Counted from the stretch's first letter, positions 7,766 through 18,984 are shown. The stretch is DNA of 64,000 nt from Lachnospiraceae bacterium (GCA_910576335.1 CAJTIU010000003.1:282258-346257), one strand, 5' to 3'. Numbers and translations: made by a program. The notes: generated by a model not told the origin, from the sequence alone.

Positions 7766-7794
7766 TTGACAGTGTGATTTTAAACATATATAAT
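7766..7794 (+). promoter_or_regulatory. Consensus sigma-A promoter of the surface protein gene
   Basis: TTGACA (7766-7771), a 17-bp spacer and TATAAT (7789-7794) match the sigma-A consensus exactly. It leads directly into the rightward gene starting at 7894. The remaining intergenic DNA (7462-7765) shows no supported gene. Confidence 0.85.
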
Positions 7795-7893
7795 AAAAAG
7801 ATGAAAAATGTGGGATATTATGGCTTGTGACATATGAAAATCATCAGCCATTATAAACATAATTTAACACAAAATGCAGGGAGTGGACTATTC

Positions 7894-10800
7894 ATGAGAA
7901 AAGGTATGAAACGGGCGCTGGCTCTGACGCTGGCAGCTTTACTGACAGGCGGAACAGCAGTAATTCCGGCGTCTGCGCAGGAAGCAGGGATGTATTATCC
8001 GGAGACAGGGTCATATGCGCAGGCAGAGGAGAACGTAGCGGCAGTTACAGGTATGAAGGATACGCTGAGATGCGAATCTGCAGAAAAGAATATGAACTGG
8101 AGTTTCTTCAGTGAGAATGGCGGCAGTGTAGACTGGTACGGGCGTATGGGATTTCCGGAGTATGCCATGAATCTTTATAGTATGCTGGGCGATGGTTCCG
8201 TAACGGTTGATGACGGCAATTTTTCGGAGGATACAGCCTTTACAACAAACTATAGTGACGGCAGTTCGGATGTCTTTAACGGCTTTAATGTATGCGAGCT
8301 GTATGATTCTCCGAAGATGTCGGATCAGGAGTGGAGCGAGATGAAGGAGAATCTCGCCAGTGCGTATGTTGCCTTTAAGCGGGATTACCCGGGAGTGTTC
8401 TGGCTGAATGACAGCCCGGAGGTTATCCGTGTGGAAAATTCTGAGACTCTGGAAGGCGGAGAGGAGATTTACAGCTATCAGATTTATTTTGTCCTGAAAG
8501 ATCATAATAATGGTTTCGATATCCGTGATAGTAAATACCAGAGCGCAGAGGCAATCAGTGAAAAGATTGAACAGCGCAATCAGAGCATACAGGAAGTCTT
8601 TGGCGAAATGCTAAATGAAAGCCTTGCAGGGAAGATTACATATTTCAGAGAAAACGCAAACACCGTGGCAGGAAGTATGGGGCTTGGCAAGGATGGTTAT
8701 GCGCAGGCAGTTAAGCTGCTTTGTGATGAAGCAGGAATTACATCTGTGATTGCTGGCGGTGAATGCTATGTGCTCCTGGACAACGGATGGTGTGCGGCGA
8801 GTGATGTAAGGGAAGAAGACACGGCAGAGCCGGGAGCGACAGACGGACAGGATGGAACGGACGCAGGAGATGATAAGGCGGACGGGAATTCTGGAGATGA
8901 TAAAGAAGAAGACAAAGCGGACGATAAAGAGGATAAGTCAGACAGTAAGTGGGGGATTGGAGGAACTGCTGCTGCGGCTCCGGCTTTTAAAAGTTTATTT
9001 CCGATGCGTGCATCAGTAGGCGCCAGGGACAATACGGCAAAATTTGTTTACTCCATAAATGGTGAGGAAATAAAGGGGGCTGATGGATCAAGTGCTCCGA
9101 CTGATGCAGAGGTGTTCCAGGCACTGTATGACACATTACTTTCGCCAAATACAAACAATATGGTATATGGTAACACGATTGGGGCTATGCTTCCGTTTAA
9201 ACAGGGGGGTAATACTGCATCTGGAGCTCAGTATGGTATAACGGCTACTAAAGATGGGAATACGGTAAGCGATCTTTCATTTACATTGACATGTAGCGCC
9301 GGCTTGAGCGGTTATCCAAATGCATCTTCAAATTATCCATTTACCATAAGCTGTCAGGGAAGAGATTCCAATAGCGCTATTGTATATGATGCGAAGAGTG
9401 GCTCTATACCGGAAATTAAAAGGAAAGGGGTAGATATAGACACCGGCGGATTGTCGTATAATATGTATTATAACGATGAAACTACCTTTATACAGAAAGG
9501 GAATCTGCAGATTTCGGGTGTTCTTACCTCAGACAAAGACAAAGTGGTTGCTACGGCAGCAGCTTTGGTGGGGACACGGGTGCGGGATGAGTATAATCCG
9601 GATTATTCGGGAACGGTAAGTGTTGAATTGTCACTGGAGAGGAATAACACTACTGATCCAAGTGGTGCAATAGCAAATAATTATGCATTAAATAACAGAG
9701 TGGGAGATACCTCTGTAAGCGATAACAAGGTTCAGAGAAGCGGAATTAAATATACGGTCATTGCACAGCCGGTCGAGTTGGGAAGAGTCGATGTACGATT
9801 GGAACAGACCGAGTATGAATATACTGGAAATGCGATAGAACCAGAAGTCACAGTTAGTGTGGATGGCATTACGTTGGTTGAAGGAGAAGACTATTACGTT
9901 GATTATAGAAACAATGTGTCGGCAACAAATGATACAGCAAAGACAGAGGTTGTGATAACATCCAGAAGGTCAGGAACAAAATTCACCTGGGAGGGAGAAA
10001 AAACTGTTGAATTTACAATTTCAAAGGCATCTCCGGAAGACGCAAGCATAGACGTTGTTACCAGGTATGGAAAAGAGGAAACCGTTGACTTGACTGATCT
10101 GATGAATACCGAGGGCGTTCTTTCTGACAGAGTGGATTTTGATGCAGATACCAGGAATATTCTAGAGACTGATGCTACTAGAGTTGAGGCTGGGAAAAAT
10201 GTAATTTACCAGATAAAAGACAATGCTAATCTGGTAGGCAGAAAGGGCAGGATTGTTGCTCATGTTAATTCGTCACCCAATTATAATCCATATGATATAA
10301 CTCTGAATATAACGGTGGCTAATAAAGATCCGCAGACAGGTTTTAAATTTGACCATGATGCTCTGAAAATGCCGAATGGAACAACAAAGAAAATAGCTAT
10401 AGGCAAAAAGGTTGACGGCAGCGAGGTGACATATACAAGCAGCGCACCTGAGGTTGCTACAGTAAAAAATGACGGTACAGTAGAGGCTGTAAGCGAAGGT
10501 ACAGCCACTATAAGGGCAAAAGGTACAGCAACAGGTGATTACTTAGAGGCACAGGCAGCGTGTACTGTAACAGTTATCCCGACAGAAAGCAAGGTAAATA
10601 TGCTGGATCCATTTGCAAATGGAGAGAAGAGATATAAACTTGAACTAGAAGAAGGTATTTCGCAGCTTCCATCTGAGCTTAGCTCTGAATATCCGGAGAT
10701 ATCCATGATAGAAGCGAAGCTGAAGGAAGAGGTTCAGAAGCTTGATCCTACAATTTTGCCGGAGAATATCAAGATTTATGACGCAAACCTTATGGTTCAG

Positions 10801-12285
10801 CGCAGCCAGGATGATGTGACAATTAAAAATAATGTAAGTATTGCTGCCAACACATGGAAGCTGGTAGAAAGCGAAGACGATTTCCCGGCATCAGGACTTC
10901 CAATTACAATCCCCTATCCGGAAGGGACTGACGGAAGAAGATACAACTTTAAAGTTGTTCATATGTTCACGAAGGGTCTTTCTGGCACAACAGCAGGCGA
11001 GATTGAGACTTGCGGTGTAACCGAACGGGATAATGGCACGCAGTTTACTGTGAAGGGTCTTTCGCCGATTGCAATCGGATGGGCAGAAGATGATTCGATC
11101 CGAAGTGATCAGACGGATTTCCGTTTCGAACTTGGCGTTGTAAAGATGGCGTATGGAGAAGAGAGGAATATAGGAGTTCTTCAGACAGTTCCGAACAGTA
11201 CGATTACCTATACCACCAGCGATGACAGCGTTGCCATGGTAGATGACAACGGGCGTGTTGAGGCAGTTGGGGAAGGCGAGGCGATTATCACTGCAACGTC
11301 AACCAAGACAGATGACTACCGGGCTGCACAGGCGTCATACAGGATTATTGTTGTCCCAGAGGATACAAAGATTAAGACATTAAATCAATTCTCCAGTGGA
11401 AATAAGAAGTACAGACTGCAGATGGAGGAAGGTATTTCCCAGATTCCGGAAACCATTGAAAATGAATACCCAGAGGGAGAAGATGTCATTAATAAGATGC
11501 GTTCTGAGCTGAAAAAGGCGAACGATAAGATTACAGACGAGAATATGGCAGTATATGATATCACGCTTTTAGTTCAGCAGGAAGTAGGAATGGGCGTCAA
11601 TACATGGGAGGAAGTAATCGAGGAGACGGACTTCCCGAGCAAGCTTGCAATTACTCTTCCATATCCAGAAGGTACAGATAAAGACGGGTATGACTTTGCG
11701 GCAGTTCATATGTTTACAACAGAAGTAAATGGAAAGACGCCGGGAGAGATTGAGCAGCCGAAGATTACGGAACGCAGCGACGGTATCAGATTTACAGTAA
11801 CAGGTCTGTCTCCGGTTGCAGTTGGCTGGATTCAGACACAGGCAGATGATCCGACAAATCCGGATGATCCGACGAATCCAGATGATCCAGGAAATTCAGG
11901 TGACCCGTCGAATCCAACAAACCCGACGGATCCGTCAAATCCGACAGACCCGACGAACCCGTCAGATCCGAACAATAATAACAACAATCAGGGTAACGGC
12001 AACGACAATAACCAGGGAAATAATAATGGCAATGGAAGTACGGGTAACAATAATAACAACGGGACAACGGGAACTGGAACGACCGGAACCGGGACGACTG
12101 GAACTACTGGGACTGGAACGACCGGAACCGGGACGACAGGTACTGGCTCAACCACGCAGACTGGTACAAATGCAACAGGTGCAAAGACAGGTGACCAGAA
12201 TCAGATTCTGTTATATTCCATTCTTCTCGCAGCAGCAGCGGCTGTTATCTGGATTGTATGTGCTTCAAGAAGAAAGCACAGATAA
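7894..12285 (+). CDS. Large surface-anchored protein with Big2 domains and sortase-like tail
   Basis: A 1463-residue exported protein. ATG 7894 is preferred over the in-frame ATG at 7834, because it follows GGGAG and opens a classic signal peptide (MRKGMKRALALTLAALL ... ASA). A region near 270-310 (GYAQAVKLLCDEAGITSVIAGG) recalls a transglutaminase-like fold but lacks the usual catalytic context. An acidic D/K/G linker follows. Two Big2-type domains (YTSSAPEVATVKNDGTVEAV; YTTSDDSVAMVDDNGRVEAV) each precede a duplicated module of about 170 residues. The C-terminus has D-P-T-N-P repeats, Asn-rich and TGTGTTG repeats, then AKTGDQN, a membrane helix and RRKHR. That is a sortase-like anchor with a TGD motif instead of LPXTG. 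It is probably cell-wall attached; the ligand is unknown. Confidence 0.85.
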   Translation: MRKGMKRALALTLAALLTGGTAVIPASAQEAGMYYPETGSYAQAEENVAAVTGMKDTLRCESAEKNMNWSFFSENGGSVDWYGRMGFPEYAMNLYSMLGDGSVTVDDGNFSEDTAFTTNYSDGSSDVFNGFNVCELYDSPKMSDQEWSEMKENLASAYVAFKRDYPGVFWLNDSPEVIRVENSETLEGGEEIYSYQIYFVLKDHNNGFDIRDSKYQSAEAISEKIEQRNQSIQEVFGEMLNESLAGKITYFRENANTVAGSMGLGKDGYAQAVKLLCDEAGITSVIAGGECYVLLDNGWCAASDVREEDTAEPGATDGQDGTDAGDDKADGNSGDDKEEDKADDKEDKSDSKWGIGGTAAAAPAFKSLFPMRASVGARDNTAKFVYSINGEEIKGADGSSAPTDAEVFQALYDTLLSPNTNNMVYGNTIGAMLPFKQGGNTASGAQYGITATKDGNTVSDLSFTLTCSAGLSGYPNASSNYPFTISCQGRDSNSAIVYDAKSGSIPEIKRKGVDIDTGGLSYNMYYNDETTFIQKGNLQISGVLTSDKDKVVATAAALVGTRVRDEYNPDYSGTVSVELSLERNNTTDPSGAIANNYALNNRVGDTSVSDNKVQRSGIKYTVIAQPVELGRVDVRLEQTEYEYTGNAIEPEVTVSVDGITLVEGEDYYVDYRNNVSATNDTAKTEVVITSRRSGTKFTWEGEKTVEFTISKASPEDASIDVVTRYGKEETVDLTDLMNTEGVLSDRVDFDADTRNILETDATRVEAGKNVIYQIKDNANLVGRKGRIVAHVNSSPNYNPYDITLNITVANKDPQTGFKFDHDALKMPNGTTKKIAIGKKVDGSEVTYTSSAPEVATVKNDGTVEAVSEGTATIRAKGTATGDYLEAQAACTVTVIPTESKVNMLDPFANGEKRYKLELEEGISQLPSELSSEYPEISMIEAKLKEEVQKLDPTILPENIKIYDANLMVQRSQDDVTIKNNVSIAANTWKLVESEDDFPASGLPITIPYPEGTDGRRYNFKVVHMFTKGLSGTTAGEIETCGVTERDNGTQFTVKGLSPIAIGWAEDDSIRSDQTDFRFELGVVKMAYGEERNIGVLQTVPNSTITYTTSDDSVAMVDDNGRVEAVGEGEAIITATSTKTDDYRAAQASYRIIVVPEDTKIKTLNQFSSGNKKYRLQMEEGISQIPETIENEYPEGEDVINKMRSELKKANDKITDENMAVYDITLLVQQEVGMGVNTWEEVIEETDFPSKLAITLPYPEGTDKDGYDFAAVHMFTTEVNGKTPGEIEQPKITERSDGIRFTVTGLSPVAVGWIQTQADDPTNPDDPTNPDDPGNSGDPSNPTNPTDPSNPTDPTNPSDPNNNNNNQGNGNDNNQGNNNGNGSTGNNNNNGTTGTGTTGTGTTGTTGTGTTGTGTTGTGSTTQTGTNATGAKTGDQNQILLYSILLAAAAAVIWIVCASRRKHR
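11846..12160 (+). repeat. Low-complexity repeat region in the surface protein stalk
   Basis: The DNA consists of short tandem units encoding Asp-Pro-Thr-Asn-Pro repeats (to about 11965), then AAYAAY runs encoding Asn-rich sequence, then GGAACGACCGGAACCGGGAC-type units encoding Thr-Gly repeats. It is a flexible spacer that can change length by slippage. Confidence 0.85.
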
Positions 12286-12346
12286 AAAATTTATTTACGA
12301 TTCACGGCTTAAGAATATTCCGTGAGATGAAAAGACAATCAAAAGT

Positions 12347-12373
12347 AACGGTATGGCATTATGCCATACCGTT
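12347..12373 (+). terminator. Hairpin terminator after the surface protein gene
   Basis: AACGGTATGGCA (12347-12358) pairs perfectly with TGCCATACCGTT (12362-12373) around a 3-nt loop and is followed by CTTTTAA. It lies between the surface protein stop and the HD-domain gene start. Confidence 0.8.
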
Positions 12374-12400
12374 CTTTTAAACAAAATATCAGGAGGAAAG

Positions 12401-12967
12401 ATGATGAACAGAGAACAGGCACATGAGATCCTAATGAAATACATGAAAGGTGAAAATTATATCACCCATTCCTATGCAGTAGAAGCAATTATGCGGGGAC
12501 TGGCAAAGCGTCTCGCACCGGATGAAGTAGAATACTGGGGAATCGTAGGACTTCTTCATGACCTCGACGAGGAGCAGTGCGACTGGCGGAGCGATATGAG
12601 TGTCCATGGCCCTGCATCAGTGGAAATACTAAAAAAAGAAGGTATTGAAGATAAGGTACTGTTTGATGCCATCTGTGCCCATAATCCCAAAAGCAAAGTG
12701 AAAGCAAAGACAAAGCTTCAATATGCAATACTGGCGGCGGATCCGATGAGCGGATTCATAAAAGCAGTAGCGCAGATTTATCCAGATAAGAAGGTGGCAA
12801 GTGTAAAACATAAATCTGTCATAAAACGCTTCAATGAGAAAAGATTCGCGGCGGGAGCTAACAGGGACTACATGGAATGCATCGAATTTACAGGACTGAG
12901 CCTGGATGATCTGATTGATGTAGCATTAGAAGAGATGACTGTAATTTCAGACAAACTGGGATTATAA
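12401..12967 (+). CDS. HD-domain hydrolase
   Basis: A 188-aa protein of the HD superfamily. The metal-binding residues are visible in VGLLHDLDEEQ (the HD pair) and in the upstream Tyr/His region THSYAVEA. A later ICAHNPKS gives another His. Such proteins are metal-dependent phosphohydrolases; the substrate cannot be told from sequence. ATG 12401 follows AGGAGGAAAG and is preferred to the in-frame upstream codon at 12353, which lies inside the terminator hairpin. Confidence 0.85.
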   Translation: MMNREQAHEILMKYMKGENYITHSYAVEAIMRGLAKRLAPDEVEYWGIVGLLHDLDEEQCDWRSDMSVHGPASVEILKKEGIEDKVLFDAICAHNPKSKVKAKTKLQYAILAADPMSGFIKAVAQIYPDKKVASVKHKSVIKRFNEKRFAAGANRDYMECIEFTGLSLDDLIDVALEEMTVISDKLGL

Positions 12968-12993
12968 TTTTTCAATTAGTCAATTGGGGATTA

Positions 12994-13152
12994 GTACAGC
13001 CTTGCATAATTAACAGTGAATTCTGCACTCGCTATCTGTGCCAGATGCACGTCTCCAATCCTAGACGCAGCCCGCTACGCCGTCGGCTTGTAGCCGCACA
13101 TCTGACGCAGATATTAAGCACATTATTCACTGTTAATTATGCAATGCTGTAC
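12994..13152. repeat. Long intergenic inverted repeat (28-bp arms)
   Basis: The arms 12994-13021 and 13125-13152 are inverted copies with one mismatch in 28 (core TTGCATAATTAACAGTGAAT). The 103-bp interior contains GCAGCCCG and TTGTAGCC strings like those at the tip of the 40-198 element. It fills the gap after the HD gene. No ORF with a ribosome site is present. It is best read as a MITE-like element or a large RNA hairpin. Confidence 0.65.
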
Positions 13153-13264
13153 GAGGCATTTTTGGGGCTGTCGGGAAATAATTTTTTTGCACAATATCTT
13201 GCTGTGGTATCTAACCAGTTACAGCATATAGTGTGGCCAAACCGCTATTTCCCGACAACCCCTG

Positions 13265-13870
13265 CTATGACGACAAATGCCCTGTCCCCAATATGTTTTC
13301 TACCATGGCTAAAGAAATTTTCAGCTCTTTAGCGATTTCCTTTTTGGTTTTACCGTTTGCTTCTAAGCGGAGTGCCTTTTGGAATAAAAAAATACCCTCT
13401 TGGATGCCTTTTTTTCGTCCTTTCCGGATGCCTTCTTTACGTCCCTTCCGGATACCTTCCTGTTCGCACATATCTAATAATAAACACATCTTATTACATT
13501 CCTCCTTATTTTCATTATTGACATAATATTCTTTTATAGTATCAAAACGTCTGTCGCCGCTCAATGCACGCAGCATATCTAATAACTGCTCTACATGTAT
13601 AATCTCGCGTTGGTCTTTTCTTAAGTGGCGCATTAATTCCTTCTTATTTTTATGCAAGGCAAGATAATCAGCAATGATTTTGTAATCAGACTGGTATTTT
13701 GCACGGATTTCTTCCGGCTGGTCGGCCATCGGGATTACTGTGATTTTATAGTCATGAATCAGCTGCCTCCAAAATTTCTTGTTTTCTTCTGGGATATCCA
13801 GAATATCCATGAGGGATAACGGGTGCTGCCACTTCTCATTTCCAAAATATAATACAAAGGTGGCACTTTT
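13265..13870 (-). pseudogene. C-terminal fragment of a PD-(D/E)XK (Rpn-like) nuclease/transposase-family protein
   Basis: The intact frame from 13810 encodes 181 aa and the homology continues upstream (FVLYFGNEKWQHPLSLMDIL) to a TGA at 13873-13871. That region is the middle of the PDDEXK-family transposase (Rpn-related) proteins, so the N-terminal catalytic half is missing. The 3' part contains a repeated basic motif (EGIRKGRKEGIRKGRKKGIQEGI) followed by a short HTH-like end (KTKKEIAKELKISLAMVENIL). Such proteins are common in Lachnospiraceae and promote recombination when complete. This copy is probably inactive. Confidence 0.7.
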
Positions 13871-14127
13871 TCATTTCAATTCCTCCTTGCGGCAGGAAGA
13901 GAAGAACTTCCTTATCATTCCTGCTATATATAAAAAATGGGCTTCAAGCAAGAATGATTCACGTAATTTGATAGCATAGATTCCAGACGTTCCAGATTAC
14001 ATACAGATGATGATCTACTTGCTTGTTACCAACCTAACACAGAACTTTTGGAAATACAATATAAAGTAACAAAAAATAGTTACTATTTACGCTTACTATT
14101 TACGGGGCCGTAGAATGCGCCCCGATT

Positions 14128-14171
14128 CAATTTGGGACGGGGCATTTTTAAAAATACCCCGTCCCAAATTG
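14128..14171. terminator. Inverted repeat upstream of the rpsL promoter
   Basis: CAATTTGGGACGGGG (14128-14142) pairs exactly with CCCCGTCCCAAATTG (14157-14171) around an A/T-rich loop. It ends only 18 bp before the rpsL -35 box and probably insulates the str operon from upstream transcription. The rest of 13871-14127 shows no supported gene. Confidence 0.6.
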
Positions 14172-14189
14172 AAAAATGCGGAAAAACCC

Positions 14190-14218
14190 TTGACAATAAA
14201 GGAATTTCGTAATACACT
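14190..14218 (+). promoter_or_regulatory. Promoter of the rpsL-rpsG-fusA operon
   Basis: TTGACA (14190-14195), a 17-bp spacer and TACACT (14213-14218) face rpsL. The leader of about 90 nt has the AGGAGGTGA ribosome site of rpsL. Confidence 0.8.
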
Positions 14219-14315
14219 TATCTAGCGTGCAAAAAAGAACGCTTATTATTTTGCGCGTTTATTCATTCAGACAGGAATGCAACTTATTTATTACAATCAT
14301 AGGAGGTGAAAGAGA

Positions 14316-14738
14316 ATGCCAACATTTAACCAGTTAGTAAAAAAGGGACGTCAGACATCTGTGAAGAAGTCTACAGCTCCGGCTCTCCAAAAGGGTTACA
14401 ACTCTCTTAGAAAGAAAGCGACCAATGAGTCTGCACCGCAGAAGAGGGGCGTATGCACAGCAGTTAAGACTGCTACACCAAAGAAGCCGAACTCAGCGCT
14501 TAGAAAGATTGCCAGAGTACGTCTTTCTAATGGTATTGAGGTCACAAGCTATATTCCGGGCGAAGGACACAACCTTCAGGAGCATAGTGTTGTCCTGATC
14601 CGTGGAGGAAGGGTAAAGGATCTTCCTGGTACAAGATACCACATTATCAGAGGAACACTGGATACAGCAGGTGTTGCTAAGAGAAGGCAGGCACGTTCAA
14701 AATACGGCGCCAAGAGACCGAAAGACGCTAAGAAGTAA
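14316..14738 (+). CDS. rpsL: 30S ribosomal protein S12
   Basis: Ribosomal protein S12 (140 aa), at the decoding centre of the 30S subunit. The conserved [12 protein letters not shown] start, the [20 protein letters not shown] block and the [25 protein letters not shown] motif are all present. The Lys positions where streptomycin-resistance changes occur are in the normal state (TPKKPNS, lysine kept). First gene of the str operon, with a strong AGGAGGTGA site. Confidence 0.99.
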   Translation: MPTFNQLVKKGRQTSVKKSTAPALQKGYNSLRKKATNESAPQKRGVCTAVKTATPKKPNSALRKIARVRLSNGIEVTSYIPGEGHNLQEHSVVLIRGGRVKDLPGTRYHIIRGTLDTAGVAKRRQARSKYGAKRPKDAKK

Positions 14739-14792
14739 GGTTCACAGAACCGCCATTAAAAAATATTCACAAACAGAACTATGATGAAGTAA

Positions 14793-15389
<597 letters not shown>

Positions 15390-15397
15390 GAGGCAAT

Positions 15398-17512
15398 ATG
15401 GCTGAAAGAGAATATCCATTAGACAGAACAAGAAATATCGGTATTATGGCTCATATTGATGCAGGGAAGACCACGCTTACAGAACGTATTCTTTATTATA
15501 CCGGTGTAAACTATAAGATTGGTGATACTCATGAAGGTACTGCTACCATGGACTGGATGGAGCAGGAACAGGAAAGAGGTATCACAATTACTTCTGCAGC
15601 TACAACCTGTCACTGGACTTTGGAAGAGAATTGTAAACCGAAAGCAGGTGCATTAGAGCATCGTATCAATATTATTGATACTCCGGGACATGTAGACTTT
15701 ACTGTAGAGGTTGAACGTTCGCTTCGTGTACTGGATGGAGCCGTTGGCGTATTCTGCGCAAAGGGCGGTGTTGAGCCACAGTCAGAAAACGTATGGCGTC
15801 AGGCAGACACATATAATGTACCAAGAATGGCATTTATTAATAAGATGGATATCCTTGGTGCAGATTTCTTCAATGCCGTTGATCAGATTAAGACAAGGCT
15901 TGGAAAAAATGCGATCGTACTTCAGCTGCCGATTGGCAAGGAAGACGATTTTAAAGGAATTATTGACTTGATGGAGATGAAGGCTTACATTTATAATGAT
16001 GATAAGGGCGATGACATCTCTATTGTAGACATTCCGGATGATATGAAGGATGATGCAGAGCTTTACCGTTCTGATCTGGTAGAGAAGATCTGCGATCTGG
16101 ATGATGACTTGATGATGGAATACCTTGAGGGAAATGAGCCGTCTGTAGAGGATATGAAGGCGACATTAAGAAAAGCCACCTGTGAATGTACGGCAGTTCC
16201 TGTATGCTGCGGTTCGGCTTATAGAAACAAGGGCGTGCAGAAGCTTCTGGATGCGGTCCTGGAGTATATGCCCGCTCCGACAGATATTCCGGCAATCAAG
16301 GGAACAGACATGGAAGGCAATGAGGTCGAGAGACATTCTTCTGATGAAGAGCCGTTCTCGGCACTTGCATTTAAGATTATGACAGACCCGTTCGTAGGTA
16401 AGCTTGCATACTTCAGAGTTTACTCGGGTACAATGAACTCCGGTTCTTATGTACTCAATGCGACAAAAGGTAAGAAGGAGCGTGTAGGACGTATCCTTCA
16501 GATGCACGCGAATAAGAGGGAAGAGCTTTCCAAGGTGTATTCTGGTGATATCGCGGCTGCAATTGGATTTAAGATTACCACAACAGGTGATACGATCTGT
16601 GACGAGCAGCATCCGGTAATTCTGGAATCCATGGAATTCCCGGAGCCAGTTATTGAGCTCGCAATTGAGCCAAAGACAAAGGCTTCCCAGGGCAAGCTTG
16701 GAGAATCTCTTGCAAAGCTTGCTGAGGAGGATCCAACCTTCCGTGCACACACTGACCAGGAGACAGGACAGACGATTATCGCCGGTATGGGTGAGCTTCA
16801 CCTGGAGATTATCGTTGACAGGCTTCTGCGTGAGTTCAAGGTAGAGGCGAATGTAGGCGCTCCGCAGGTTGCATATAAGGAAGCATTTACAAAAGCAGTT
16901 GATGTGGACAGCAAGTATGCGAAGCAGTCAGGCGGACGCGGACAGTATGGACATTGTAAGGTTAAGTTTGAGCCAATGGATGTAAATGGTGAGGAGACCT
17001 TCTTCTTCGAGTCTACGGTAGTCGGAGGAGCGATTCCGAAGGAGTATATCCCGAAGATCGGAGAAGGTATTGAGGATGCTATGCAGTCCGGTATTCTTGG
17101 AGGATTCCCGGTTGTGGGCGTTAAGGCGAATGTATATGACGGATCCTACCATGAAGTCGATTCAAGCGAGATGGCATTCCACATTGCAGGTTCACTGGCA
17201 TTTAAGGATGCCATGAAGAAGGCTGACCCGGTACTTCTTGAGCCAATCATGAAGGTGGAAGTAACCATGCCGGAAGAGTATATGGGTGATGTAATCGGCG
17301 ATATCAATTCACGCCGCGGCCGTATCGAAGGCATGGATGACCTTGGCGGAGGAAAGATCGTACGCGGATATGTACCGCTTTCCGAGATGTTCGGATATTC
17401 AACAGACCTTCGTTCCAGGACACAGGGACGTGGAAATTACTCCATGTTCTTCGAAAAATACGAGCAGGTTCCGAAGTCTGTACAGGAAAAGGTACTGTCG
17501 AATAAAAATTAG
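15398..17512 (+). CDS. fusA: Elongation factor G
   Basis: EF-G (704 aa), the GTPase that drives ribosomal translocation. The G1 motif AHIDAGKTT, the ERGITI switch, DTPGHVDF (G3) and NKMD (G4) are all visible. The gene starts 8 nt after the rpsG stop with an AGGAGG site, as usual in the str operon. The presence of full-length domains I-V (GERGQYGHC-like [11 protein letters not shown] in domain IV) marks a functional housekeeping copy. Confidence 0.99.
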   Translation: MAEREYPLDRTRNIGIMAHIDAGKTTLTERILYYTGVNYKIGDTHEGTATMDWMEQEQERGITITSAATTCHWTLEENCKPKAGALEHRINIIDTPGHVDFTVEVERSLRVLDGAVGVFCAKGGVEPQSENVWRQADTYNVPRMAFINKMDILGADFFNAVDQIKTRLGKNAIVLQLPIGKEDDFKGIIDLMEMKAYIYNDDKGDDISIVDIPDDMKDDAELYRSDLVEKICDLDDDLMMEYLEGNEPSVEDMKATLRKATCECTAVPVCCGSAYRNKGVQKLLDAVLEYMPAPTDIPAIKGTDMEGNEVERHSSDEEPFSALAFKIMTDPFVGKLAYFRVYSGTMNSGSYVLNATKGKKERVGRILQMHANKREELSKVYSGDIAAAIGFKITTTGDTICDEQHPVILESMEFPEPVIELAIEPKTKASQGKLGESLAKLAEEDPTFRAHTDQETGQTIIAGMGELHLEIIVDRLLREFKVEANVGAPQVAYKEAFTKAVDVDSKYAKQSGGRGQYGHCKVKFEPMDVNGEETFFFESTVVGGAIPKEYIPKIGEGIEDAMQSGILGGFPVVGVKANVYDGSYHEVDSSEMAFHIAGSLAFKDAMKKADPVLLEPIMKVEVTMPEEYMGDVIGDINSRRGRIEGMDDLGGGKIVRGYVPLSEMFGYSTDLRSRTQGRGNYSMFFEKYEQVPKSVQEKVLSNKN

Positions 17513-17605
17513 TATAATATAGATGAATTCCACTGTTATTTTCGGACAGTCAGTCCATGAATAACAATAAAATGAAGAATTCACGCAATTAAATAGGAAA
17601 AGGGC

Positions 17606-17634
17606 TTGAAAAACATTCGGATTTGAAATATAAT
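17606..17634 (+). promoter_or_regulatory. Own promoter of tuf
   Basis: TTGAAA (17606-17611), 17 bp, then a perfect TATAAT (17629-17634). It lies in the 194-bp gap between fusA and tuf, so tuf can be expressed independently of the str operon. Confidence 0.75.
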
Positions 17635-17706
17635 CAATGTTAGCCGAGCAAACGTAAAAATTCAAAAATTGCCTTAGAAGGCGCTATTATAAGGAGGATA
17701 TTCAAA

Positions 17707-18894
17707 ATGGCAAAAGCTAAATTTGAAAGAACAAAACCGCATTGTAATATCGGTACCATTGGTCACGTTGACCACGGTAAGACAACTCTTACAGCAGCTA
17801 TTACAAAGGTATTGGCAGAGAGAGTTGAGGGTAACGCAGTAGTAGACTTCGAAAATATCGACAAAGCTCCAGAAGAGAGAGAGCGTGGTATTACTATTTC
17901 TACAGCACACGTTGAGTATGAGACAGAGAAGCGTCACTATGCTCACGTAGACTGCCCGGGACATGCTGACTACGTTAAGAACATGATCACAGGAGCTGCA
18001 CAGATGGATGGAGCTATCCTTGTAGTTGCTGCTACTGACGGTGTTATGGCTCAGACAAAAGAGCACATCCTGCTTTCACGTCAGGTAGGTGTTCCTTATA
18101 TCGTTGTTTTCCTTAACAAGTGTGATATGGTAGACGACGATGAGCTGATCGAGTTGGTTGAGATGGAAGTTACAGAGCAGTTAGAGGAATATGAGTTCAC
18201 AGACTGCCCGATCATCAAAGGTTCTGCTCTTAAGGCTCTTGAGGAGCCATCAGGAGAGTGGGGAGATAAGATCATGGAGCTTATGGCTACTGTTGATGAT
18301 TATATCCCGGATCCGCAGCGTGCAACAGACCAGCCGTTCCTTATGCCTGTAGAGGATGTATTCTCTATCACAGGACGTGGAACAGTTGCTACTGGTAGAG
18401 TAGAGCGTGGTGTCCTTCATGTATCTGATGAAGTAGAAATCATCGGTATTCATGAAGAGACAAGAAAGACTGTTGTAACAGGTGTTGAGATGTTCCGTAA
18501 GCTGCTTGACGAGGCTCAGGCTGGTGATAACATCGGTGCTCTTCTCCGTGGTGTTCAGAGAACAGAGATTGAAAGAGGCCAGGTTCTGATTAAACCAGGT
18601 ACAGTTAAGTGCCATCACAAGTTTACAGCTCAGGTTTACGTTCTGACAAAAGATGAAGGTGGACGTCATACTCCGTTCTTCAACAACTACAGACCGCAGT
18701 TCTATTTCAGAACAACAGATGTTACAGGTGTCTGCAACCTTCCAGAGGGTGTAGAGATGTGTATGCCTGGTGATAACGTAGAGATGTCAGTTGAGCTGAT
18801 TCATCCGGTTGCTATGGAGCAGGGACTTACATTTGCTATTCGTGAGGGTGGCAGGACTGTTGGTTCTGGTCGTGTGGCTACTATCATCGAGTAA
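17707..18894 (+). CDS. tuf: Elongation factor Tu
   Basis: EF-Tu (395 aa), which delivers aminoacyl-tRNA to the ribosome. GHVDHGKTT (G1), [14 protein letters not shown] (G3), NKCD (G4) and the C-terminal [15 protein letters not shown] are present. Its 3' end is the integration site of the mobile array that follows. The segment from 18841 to beyond the terminator recurs at 39873 and 57607 with synonymous changes, so the present C-terminal codons were probably supplied by the last element to insert. The protein is unchanged. Confidence 0.99.
   Translation: MAKAKFERTKPHCNIGTIGHVDHGKTTLTAAITKVLAERVEGNAVVDFENIDKAPEERERGITISTAHVEYETEKRHYAHVDCPGHADYVKNMITGAAQMDGAILVVAATDGVMAQTKEHILLSRQVGVPYIVVFLNKCDMVDDDELIELVEMEVTEQLEEYEFTDCPIIKGSALKALEEPSGEWGDKIMELMATVDDYIPDPQRATDQPFLMPVEDVFSITGRGTVATGRVERGVLHVSDEVEIIGIHEETRKTVVTGVEMFRKLLDEAQAGDNIGALLRGVQRTEIERGQVLIKPGTVKCHHKFTAQVYVLTKDEGGRHTPFFNNYRPQFYFRTTDVTGVCNLPEGVEMCMPGDNVEMSVELIHPVAMEQGLTFAIREGGRTVGSGRVATIIE
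18841..18851 (+). other. att site 1: tuf / element A junction
   Basis: CGTGAGGGTGG is identical at all three junctions (18841-18851, 39873-39883, 57607-57617) and marks the likely crossover core. From here through the terminator the three copies encode the same protein end. Left of the core, the sequences of the junctions differ, as expected for attL/attR hybrids. Confidence 0.75.
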
Positions 18895-18917
18895 TTTACA
18901 ATTTATTCAGTAAAATC

Positions 18918-18947
18918 AAGGCTTTCGGAGATTTCTCCGAAAGCCTT
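18918..18947 (+). terminator. tuf terminator (copied in each element junction)
   Basis: AAGGCTTTCGGAGA (18918-18931) pairs with TCTCCGAAAGCCTT (18934-18947) and is followed by TTT. Closely related hairpins follow the tuf-end copies at 39947-39980 and 57684-57714, showing that the duplicated segment includes the terminator. Confidence 0.9.
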
Positions 18948-18958
18948 TTTATGTGAAA

Positions 18959-18984
18959 AGCCACTTTAGAGAACTAAAGTGGCT
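18959..18984 (-). terminator. Hairpin downstream of the element A repressor
   Basis: AGCCACTTTAG (18959-18969) pairs with CTAAAGTGGCT (18974-18984) over a 4-nt loop. It lies between the tuf terminator and the leftward repressor gene and overlaps the first arm repeat. The same hairpin occurs in element C at 57724-57749. Confidence 0.55.
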
